From Calditrichota bacterium (GTDB lineage: Bacteria > Zixibacteria > MSB-5A5 > GN15 > FEB-12), in contig QQUK01000079.1 of NCBI GenBank assembly GCA_008501655.1, forward strand, positions 1-12,111: a stretch of DNA of 12,111 bases, read 5' to 3'. Position 1 is the first letter of the stretch; every line of letters begins with the position of its first letter. The translations under genes were made by a program, and so were the position numbers. Positions 8,110 to 12,111 of this stretch are shown piece by piece. A model generated the notes under the pieces. It was not told where the DNA came from, ran no database searches, and saw nothing but the letters and a program-made list of their open reading frames with translations.

Positions 8110-8182
8110 AGCCCAGAACCGGGATTGAACCGGTGACCTCATCCTTACCAAGGATGTGCTCTACCGACTGAGCTACCTGGGC
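8110..8182 (-). tRNA. tRNA-Thr (anticodon GGT)
   Basis: A 73-nt cloverleaf is complete. The acceptor arms GCCCAGG and TCTGGGC pair with one terminal G-U. The D arm is GCTC/GAGC. The anticodon stem CATCC/GGATG surrounds loop TTGGTAA, giving GGT. The T arm is ACCGG/CCGGT with loop TTCAATC, and the discriminator is T. No CCA is encoded. It is the first gene after the promoter at 8253-8280 and leads the tuf operon, an order (tRNA-Thr then tuf) also seen in enterobacteria. Confidence 0.97.
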
Positions 8183-8252
8183 GCACTTATATTACTTTCT
8201 TCCATACAAAAAAATGCTCTGGACGTAATTCAACTTCCAAGCAAGACGGAAA

Positions 8253-8280
8253 ATATTAACGATTCCGTAAGATAAGTCAA
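8253..8280 (-). promoter_or_regulatory. sigma-70-type promoter for tRNA-Thr/tuf operon
   Basis: The -35 box TTGACT (8275-8280) is 16 nt from the -10 box TAATAT (8253-8258), with predicted start near 8246, about 64 nt before tRNA-Thr. Directly upstream of the -35 is an A/T-rich inverted repeat (AGCTAA at 8280-8285, TTAGCT at 8290-8295, 4-nt loop). It could act as an UP-like element or an operator. The boxes are close to consensus but not perfect. Confidence 0.65.
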
Positions 8281-8328
8281 GCTAATTTTTTAGCTAATGT
8301 TGACAATTACCAAAATAAATAAAAATTC

Positions 8329-8363
8329 CTGATTTTTGACCCCTTTTTAACCTCTGAAATCAG
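8329..8363 (-). terminator. possible weak terminator after tRNA-Gly
   Basis: Arms CTGATTT (8329-8335) and AAATCAG (8357-8363) form 7 bp around a 21-nt loop. A U-rich stretch follows in the minus-strand RNA (about 8310-8327). It could end the tRNA-Gly transcript before the tuf promoter. The loop is long and the stem A/T-rich, so support is weak. The tRNA-Gly acceptor stem is itself followed at once by a U-run (8557-8563), which may be the real stop. Confidence 0.3.
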
Positions 8364-8461
8364 CCAATATTTTTTGATTTTTTTACATTTTTCTTTATTC
8401 AAAGTAATCTGAATATCATTGTCTCCAACCCTGAGACTCATAAACCAGGACAAAATCGCTA

Positions 8462-8491
8462 TGTTACTTATTGTATTACAACAATATAACA
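8462..8491. repeat. A/T-rich inverted repeat in tRNA-Gly/tRNA-Thr spacer
   Basis: Arms TGTTA (8462-8466) plus TATTGT (8469-8474) pair with ACAATA (8481-8486) plus TAACA (8487-8491). This makes 11 bp with a 2-nt bulge and a 6-nt loop. It lies in the 380-nt spacer between tRNA-Thr and tRNA-Gly, which has no credible gene. It may be a protein-binding site or only a chance A/T-rich palindrome. Confidence 0.45.
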
Positions 8492-8562
8492 TATTTTTAC
8501 GACCATAATTTTCGATTTGATCAGGATAAAAGAGGATTGAGCTTCAAAAAATGCAATAAAAA

Positions 8563-8635
8563 AGCGGGAGACGAGACTCGAACCCGCGACCAACAGCTTG
8601 GAAGGCTGTGACTCTACCAACTGAGTTACTCCCGC
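8563..8635 (-). tRNA. tRNA-Gly (anticodon TCC)
   Basis: This is a 73-nt cloverleaf. The acceptor arms GCGGGAG and CTCCCGC are fully paired. The D arm is ACTC/GAGT. The anticodon stem ACAGC/GCTGT surrounds loop CTTCCAA, giving TCC. The T loop is TTCGAGT, and the discriminator is T, as in E. coli tRNA-Gly. CCA is not encoded. A run of U residues follows immediately. It has its own promoter at 8649-8677 and is separated by 380 nt from tRNA-Thr, so it is probably a separate transcription unit. Confidence 0.97.
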
Positions 8636-8648
8636 GTAATAGCAACAC

Positions 8649-8677
8649 ATTGTAAATGATTTCCGATTTTAACGCAA
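8649..8677 (-). promoter_or_regulatory. sigma-70-type promoter for tRNA-Gly
   Basis: TTGCGT (8672-8677) and TACAAT (8649-8654) are separated by exactly 17 nt. The predicted start is near 8641, about 6 nt before the tRNA. Spacing and position are ideal for a short tRNA leader. Confidence 0.75.
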
Positions 8678-8720
8678 GTGATTTTTGAAGGGAATTGCGG
8701 ATTTCAAGAGAAATTCATTT

Positions 8721-8781
8721 GTAGGTCAGGATCCCTGTGATCCTGACAATTATTGGCAGCATCGCAGGGATGCTGCCCTAC
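8721..8781. repeat. REP / inverted-REP doublet with GTAG and CTAC feet
   Basis: Two hairpins face each other. The first has GTAG (8721-8724) followed by arms GTCAGGATC (8725-8733) and GATCCTGAC (8739-8747). The second has arms GGCAGCATC (8755-8763) and GATGCTGCC (8769-8777) followed by CTAC (8778-8781). Reading the second backwards gives the same plan, GTAG plus a 9-bp hairpin. Arm differences are compensatory (T-A against G-C, G-C against C-G), and the loops CCTGT and GCAGG are complementary with one G-U. GTAG-footed hairpins are the hallmark of REP elements mobilised by RAYT (TnpA-REP) transposases. No such transposase is in this window. Confidence 0.8.
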
Positions 8782-8810
8782 TCAATCTAATATACTATTC
8801 TTTAAGAACA

Positions 8811-8880
8811 AGCGCTGTCAGGAACCCTTTCCTGACAGCTATGTCGTCGGGAAAGGGTTCCCGACGACGCATTGGTAATT
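8811..8880. repeat. 70-nt hairpin-doublet repeat, copy A
   Basis: Two 11-bp perfect hairpins sit in inverted orientation. The arms are GCTGTCAGGAA (8814-8824) with TTCCTGACAGC (8829-8839), loop CCCT, then GTCGTCGGGAA (8843-8853) with TTCCCGACGAC (8858-8868), loop AGGG. The second read backwards aligns with the first, and three stem pairs differ by compensatory change (C-G/T-A, T-A/C-G, A-T/G-C). The element ends in GCATTGGTAATT. A second copy, 66 of 70 bases identical, lies at 9517-9586. Both strands contain the structure, so it could also act as a bidirectional terminator. Confidence 0.9.
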
Positions 8881-8882
8881 AA

Positions 8883-8901
8883 ACTGACAGAGTTTGTCAG
8901 T
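8883..8901. repeat. small hairpin next to copy A
   Basis: Arms ACTGACA (8883-8889) and TGTCAGT (8895-8901) form 7 bp with loop GAGTT. It begins 2 nt after the 70-nt repeat. The stretch from here to the tandem array at 8948 contains nothing else I can identify. Confidence 0.5.
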
Positions 8902-8947
8902 GGGAAAATATATATTTGTACCGAATTCTAAATTGAACCGAAATTGG

Positions 8948-9075
8948 CTCCCCTCTAAAAAGAGGGGCAGGGGGTGTGTATGATTCCTTTAAACTCCCCT
9001 CTAAAAAGAGGGGCTGGGGGTGTGTATGATTCCTTTAAACTCCCCTCTAAAAAGAGGGGCTGGGGGTGTGTATGA
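8948..9075 (+). repeat. 46-nt tandem direct repeat, 2.8 copies
   Basis: Units start at 8948, 8994 and 9040. Units 1 and 2 differ at one base, and unit 3 matches for 36 nt until it merges with the DUF559 coding sequence. Each unit starts with a hairpin, CCCCTCT-AAAA-AGAGGGG, then a G-rich stretch, then GTGTGTATGA. Each unit therefore carries a copy of the cassette end including the gene's start codon. The first two start codons lead into short frames that stop quickly. The spacing, hairpin content and lack of spacers argue against a CRISPR array. Confidence 0.95.
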
Positions 9076-9464
9076 AAGTAAAATATAACCCAAACCTCAA
9101 ACAACTCGAACGAAACCTCAGAAACAACAGCACCAAATCTGAAATTATCCTCTGGAGGTATCTAATGAACAAGCAAATGCGAGGCTACAAATTCTCCAGA
9201 CAAAAACCTATCGGAAAATACATTGTAGATTTTTATTGTAACCGGTTAAAGTTAGTAATCGAAATTGATGGGATCACTCATTCGTTCGAAACAGTTCGAT
9301 TTAAAGATTTTGCCAAAACAAGATTTCTTCATTTAATCGGATTTGATGTTTTAAGATTTTACGATAACGATGTTTTGAAAAACAGAGATGGAGTGTTGCT
9401 TGTGATAAATGAGTATATCGATAAATTTGAAGAAACACACCCCTAACCCCTCTTATTAGAGGGG
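9042..9464 (+). mobile_element. inverted-repeat-bounded DUF559 nuclease cassette
   Basis: The left repeat 9042-9071 and right repeat 9435-9464 are inverted copies, 27 of 30 bases identical. Each consists of an outer hairpin (CCCCTCT, 4-nt loop, AGAGGGG) and an inner tail ending GGGGTGTGT. The gene fills the interior completely: its ATG is the next base after the left repeat, and its last codons and stop lie inside the right repeat. This is the layout of a small mobile unit or a repeat-associated cassette. No target-site duplication is evident, and no transposase other than the nuclease-like protein is encoded, so mobility is inferred. Confidence 0.6.
9072..9446 (+). CDS. DUF559-family endonuclease-like protein (Vsr-like PD-(D/E)XK fold)
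   Basis: The 124-residue protein has the family layout. An N-terminal helical part (NPNLKQLERNLRNNSTKSE, 7-24) leads to RQKPIGKYIVDFYC (43-56), LVIEIDG with H70, and D79, then GFDVLRFYDNDVLKN (90-104). D53 and E64 with the nearby D66 and H70 are the likely metal-binding and catalytic residues, by analogy with Vsr-type nucleases. DUF559 proteins are usually 110-130 residues, so it looks intact. ATG at 9072 follows the G-rich repeat. GTG at 9066 is an alternative that would add two residues. The stop and the last three residues (THP) are encoded by the flanking inverted repeat. It is the only plus-strand gene here, set among hairpin repeats. Its true substrate is unknown. Confidence 0.85.
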   Translation: MKVKYNPNLKQLERNLRNNSTKSEIILWRYLMNKQMRGYKFSRQKPIGKYIVDFYCNRLKLVIEIDGITHSFETVRFKDFAKTRFLHLIGFDVLRFYDNDVLKNRDGVLLVINEYIDKFEETHP

Positions 9465-9466
9465 AA

Positions 9467-9517
9467 CTTTAGCGACAGAACCGCTAAAGGTTTTAAACTC
9501 GCTGAGGCGAGGTAAAA
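9467..9517. repeat. two further hairpins between the cassette and copy B
   Basis: The first is CTTTAGCG (9467-9474) with CGCTAAAG (9482-9489), 8 bp and a 7-nt loop. The second is CTCGC (9498-9502) with GCGAG (9507-9511), loop TGAG, extended by TTTTA (9491-9495) with TAAAA (9513-9517). They begin 2 nt after the right inverted repeat and run straight into the 70-nt repeat copy B. They may be terminators for the converging transcripts or parts of repeat elements. Confidence 0.55.
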
Positions 9518-9586
9518 GCGCTGTCAGGAACCCTTTCCTGACAGCTTAATCGTCGGGACAGGGTTCCCGACGACGCATTGGTAATT
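9517..9586. repeat. 70-nt hairpin-doublet repeat, copy B
   Basis: It aligns with copy A (8811-8880) over all 70 bases with four differences, at positions matching 8841-8843 and 8853. The first hairpin is identical. In the second, the A-to-C change at 9559 removes the innermost two base pairs and leaves a 6-nt loop (CAGGGT). The repeat's final base is also the last base of the stop codon of the lipoprotein gene on the minus strand, so it probably serves as that operon's terminator region. Confidence 0.9.
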
Positions 9587-10119
9587 CACCGATTTCGTGA
9601 TAATTCATACTCATAATATACTGCTTTTTTATCAATACCTACAATTGGATCGAAATGAATAACTGCATCATTTACTTTAACAAGTTTATTAAAGTTAAAT
9701 TGTATTTTAGCACCTTGAAAGTTTTCATCCCGTAGTGTGTCGGATGTATCCAGTCGAGGTTTCTGAAGTTCATACTTCAAGTTGATTGTATAATTTTTGG
9801 AGATAAATGAAGAATCCACTAACATCATCAATTGATTTTCAAACAATATCTGCAGTTCATTGACATCAAATGAATACAAATATCCGTCTTTTCTGTTTTC
9901 AGCTTTAACAAATACTCTCAATATATATATATCATCTGGAAAATAAAAGTTACCCTGAGCTTCTATCTTCAAAAAAGAACCATAAACAGAAAAAGGAAGT
10001 ATTATCTCTTGAGAATAACCATTCTTTGTCTCGTAATATAAATCTAAATCAAGTGGTTGACATGCAACGAATACAGAAAAGATAACCGAAATCATTCCAA
10101 ACATTTTTAACTTATTCAT
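9586..10119 (-). CDS. putative lipoprotein of unknown function
   Basis: I do not recognise the family. The 177-residue product starts MNKLKMFGMISVIFSVFVAC, a short positive N-terminus, a hydrophobic stretch and a cysteine at 20 preceded by V-A. This is a plausible lipoprotein signal, although F17 at the -3 position is unusual. The remainder is rich in aromatic and beta-branched residues in alternating patterns (for example SQEIILPFSVYGSFLKI), which suggests a mostly beta-sheet periplasmic or outer-membrane-facing domain. ATG at 10119 has a strong GGGGAGGA ribosome binding site. It begins 13 nt after nadK, so it is probably co-transcribed with dxs and nadK, though no functional link is evident. 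Its stop codon touches repeat copy B. Confidence 0.75.
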   Translation of the reverse strand: MNKLKMFGMISVIFSVFVACQPLDLDLYYETKNGYSQEIILPFSVYGSFLKIEAQGNFYFPDDIYILRVFVKAENRKDGYLYSFDVNELQILFENQLMMLVDSSFISKNYTINLKYELQKPRLDTSDTLRDENFQGAKIQFNFNKLVKVNDAVIHFDPIVGIDKKAVYYEYELSRNR

Positions 10120-10132
10120 TCATCCTCCCCCG

Positions 10133-10996
10133 TTACTCTTCGCTCGGTGTGTAGCCCCAATGTAATTTATTGCGAAGAACCCGGTAAAAAGATGTATTCG
10201 GAAACGTAATAAACTGTGTGTAAAAGCTCGCTCTGGTAATCGTAACAATATTCGATGAATCCAACGGCAGGTTCACCTGCCCGTCAATTGTTACCTGGGC
10301 AATACGGTCATCATCTATAATGGATACCTCAAGGACATCCTCCGGCGAAAAAATCATTGGTCGTGTGTTCAATGAGAACGACGACACCGGCGAAGCAATC
10401 ATCGCTTCCATCTTCGGATGCATAATCGGACCGCCAACCGCAAGCGAATACGCTGTCGAGCCGGTCGGAGTAGCTATAATCAGACCATCTGCTTTGTAAG
10501 TAACGATATTCTCAGCATTGACCGACAGATTGATATTAATAACCCTCGCCACCGAACCGTTATCAATGACAACATCATTCAAAGCATATTTCGACTCGAC
10601 ATCCTCAATACCGGGGGTGTCGATTTTAAGCATCATCCGCTTTTCAATTTGATATTCTTTTTTAACGATAGAATCAAGAGCCGGCAATAACTGTTGTGGG
10701 GTAAGCTGGGTCATAAACCCGAGTGAACCTAAGTTAATTCCAAGAATCGGCGTTCCCGCTTTACCAACCATGCGTGCTGTGGCTAAAAGAGTGCCGTCTC
10801 CCCCCATCGAAACAAGGATATCAACTTTTGCAGCAAGTTCTTCACTGGGAAGGTAATTTATGGTATTTTGAAAATCGTCTTTGAGGTCTTCGGAGAGATA
10901 AAGCTGGTTGCCGGAAGTCTTTGCCCAGTTGATAAAAAACTCGATTGCTTCCTTAGCTCCAAACCGTTTTAAATTGGCAACTAACCCGAATTTCAT
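10133..10996 (-). CDS. nadK: NAD kinase
   Basis: NAD kinase phosphorylates NAD to NADP using ATP or polyphosphate in the cytoplasm. The 287 residues have the family motifs: GGDGT at 65-69 with catalytic D67, NLGSLGF at 88-94, ALND at 138-141 (the second acidic residue is D where E is common), and ADGLIIATPTGSTAYS at 169-184 with nearby GGP. Further motifs are SLNTRPM (208-214) and IDGQ (237-240). Length is typical. ATG at 10996 lies 20 nt after dxs, with only a weak ribosome binding site (GAAAG). NADP supply fits an operon with dxs, whose pathway uses NADPH at the next step (DXR), but the pairing may be only positional. Confidence 0.97.
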   Translation of the reverse strand: MKFGLVANLKRFGAKEAIEFFINWAKTSGNQLYLSEDLKDDFQNTINYLPSEELAAKVDILVSMGGDGTLLATARMVGKAGTPILGINLGSLGFMTQLTPQQLLPALDSIVKKEYQIEKRMMLKIDTPGIEDVESKYALNDVVIDNGSVARVININLSVNAENIVTYKADGLIIATPTGSTAYSLAVGGPIMHPKMEAMIASPVSSFSLNTRPMIFSPEDVLEVSIIDDDRIAQVTIDGQVNLPLDSSNIVTITRASFYTQFITFPNTSFYRVLRNKLHWGYTPSEE

Positions 10997-11016
10997 TTAT
11001 TTACTTTCGTTTGGTC

Positions 11017-12111
11017 TCAGGAAACTTTTTTGGAAATACCGTTACGCTTCAGTCTCAGTTTCTGAAAAAAACCGCTCGAACCTGAAGAATCAGCAATAAA
11101 ATCTTGTATTGTACTTACTATTGAATCTAAATCAAGTTTGACATCTTTCAAAAGTAAATCACGATTACCGTGATTGACAAAACCGTCAGGAATAGCGATA
11201 GCTTTAAATTTACCATCGTAATCATTGGAAATCAGATACTCGGCAATCGCCTGACCGAATCCGCCGCGAAGCTGATTCTCTTCGATTGTAATAAGAACTT
11301 TGGCGCGGTCTTTGATTTTTGCAAGCATCTCAGCATCAAACGGTTTCACAAACCGGGCATTCACAACAGATATTTCATCACCATCTTCGTTCAATACCTC
11401 AACCGCTTTATAAGCTGTGTCAACCATCGTTCCAACCGCTAAAATAATAACATCTGTATCGATACTCTCAGCATCCCATTTACCCCACTCTATCGGAGCA
11501 ATTGCTTCGGTCATATCGGTCGGAGTATTTTCTCTCGGATAGCGGATTGCAACCGGTCCATCGATTTTATTGTCAGCCGTATAATGCATCATCGATCGCA
11601 TTTCATTACCATCTTTCGGAGCACAGACAACGACATTCGGTACTGTTGAAAAATAACTCAGGTCAAAAACCCCGTGATGAGTAGGACCATCATTACCGAC
11701 GATACCGGCCCGATCCATACAAAAGACAACCGGAAGTTTCTGCAAAGCGATATCATGAATAACCTGGTCATAAGCACGCTGTAAAAATGTCGAATAGATC
11801 GCCAGGTACGGTTTCATCCCCTCAGCAGCAAGACCGGCGGCAAAACATCCGGCATGTGCTTCAGCAATTCCTACATCAAAAAACCGTTCAGGGAACTTAT
11901 CTGAATATTCAACAAGTCCGGTACCGGATGACATCGCAGCGGTGATAGCGATAACTTTGTCATCTTTTTCGGCGAGTTCAATCATCGTATCACCGAAAAT
12001 TTTGGTATACGCCGGACGCCCTTTCGATTTTGGAGCAAGCTCTCCGGTTACCTTGTCAAATTTACCAACACCATGATATTTGAACGCATTACCTTCGGCA
12101 GGTTCATACCC
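11017..12111 (-). CDS. dxs: 1-deoxy-D-xylulose-5-phosphate synthase, C-terminal part
   Basis: DXS condenses pyruvate and glyceraldehyde-3-phosphate using thiamine diphosphate, the first step of the MEP isoprenoid pathway. The frame is open at the right edge and gives the last 364 of about 620-640 residues. The fragment begins GYEPAEGNAFKYHGVGKFD, with the conserved histidine at fragment residue 13. The pyrimidine-binding domain follows (YTKIFGDTMIELAEKD), with the catalytic glutamate at 84 and DRAGIVGNDGPTHHGVFDLSY at about 133-153. The C-terminal transketolase domain (about 190-340) contains RFVKPFDAEML. The glutamate context reads GIAEAHAGC where GIAEQHAVT is usual. A serine-rich basic tail ends the protein. 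It is probably the first visible gene of an operon with nadK. Confidence 0.97.
   Translation of the reverse strand, partial: GYEPAEGNAFKYHGVGKFDKVTGELAPKSKGRPAYTKIFGDTMIELAEKDDKVIAITAAMSSGTGLVEYSDKFPERFFDVGIAEAHAGCFAAGLAAEGMKPYLAIYSTFLQRAYDQVIHDIALQKLPVVFCMDRAGIVGNDGPTHHGVFDLSYFSTVPNVVVCAPKDGNEMRSMMHYTADNKIDGPVAIRYPRENTPTDMTEAIAPIEWGKWDAESIDTDVIILAVGTMVDTAYKAVEVLNEDGDEISVVNARFVKPFDAEMLAKIKDRAKVLITIEENQLRGGFGQAIAEYLISNDYDGKFKAIAIPDGFVNHGNRDLLLKDVKLDLDSIVSTIQDFIADSSGSSGFFQKLRLKRNGISKKVS

Noticed and set aside
8307..8492. 61-codon minus-strand frame between the tRNA genes
   Set aside because: No ribosome binding site, lysine-rich translation of A/T-rich DNA, and it overlaps promoter-proximal and palindromic sequence.
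8468..8650. 60-codon minus-strand frame across tRNA-Gly
   Set aside because: It covers the entire tRNA gene, whose cloverleaf is complete.
8685..8882. 65-codon plus-strand frame across the hairpin doublets
   Set aside because: It is made of the palindromic repeats, has no ribosome binding site and shows no recognisable protein features.
8979..9074. Short plus-strand frame starting at the ATG of the first tandem unit (about 31 codons)
   Set aside because: It consists only of repeat sequence read in shifting frames, because 46 is not a multiple of three. It has no protein-like composition and stops at the next repeat.
8948..9075. Repeat array considered as CRISPR
   Set aside because: The units are 46 nt head-to-tail with no variable spacers, contain a start codon and flow into a gene. 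No Cas gene is present.
9042..9464. Target-site duplication around the DUF559 cassette
   Set aside because: Sequences just outside the two ends do not form a convincing direct repeat, so none is reported.

Overview
The window comes from a bacterial chromosome, moderately A+T-rich. Almost all genes lie on the minus strand. The conserved proteins (RpoB without a rifampicin-resistance signature, C-x-x-C zinc-type L33, DXS, NAD kinase) and the compact operon are typical of bacteria. The wording of RpoB and the dense hairpin repeats suggest a lineage near the FCB superphylum (Bacteroidota/Zixibacteria-like), but that placement is an impression only and is not proven here.

Reading the minus strand from the right, the first block (12111 to 9586) is the 3' part of dxs (isoprenoid precursor synthesis), then nadK (NADP supply), then a small predicted lipoprotein of unknown function. 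They are spaced 20 and 13 nt apart and probably form one operon. The second block (8677 to 1) is the translation/transcription cluster. It holds tRNA-Gly with its own promoter, then a promoter followed by tRNA-Thr, tuf, rpmG, tRNA-Trp, secE, nusG, rplK, rplA, rplJ, rplL and rpoB, which runs off the left edge. Short spacers and ribosome binding sites that overlap preceding stop codons point to co-transcription. Only two spacers in this block are long: rplJ-rplL (133 nt, with two overlapping stem options) and rplL-rpoB (240 nt, with a strong hairpin). Both are plausible points for tuning L12 and RNA polymerase levels.

Between the two blocks (about 8700-9590) lies the only accessory region. It holds one plus-strand gene, a DUF559-type (PD-(D/E)XK/Vsr-like) nuclease, inside a near-perfect 30-nt inverted repeat. 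The ATG directly abuts the left repeat and the last three codons plus the stop are supplied by the right repeat. Upstream the left repeat is amplified into a 46-nt tandem array. Around this cassette are paired hairpins in inverted orientation: a REP/inverted-REP doublet with GTAG/CTAC feet, and two 70-nt copies of another doublet, one on each side of the cassette. Arms in the paired copies differ by compensatory changes. This repeat-plus-nuclease assembly is the best candidate in the window for an under-described mobile or selfish system.
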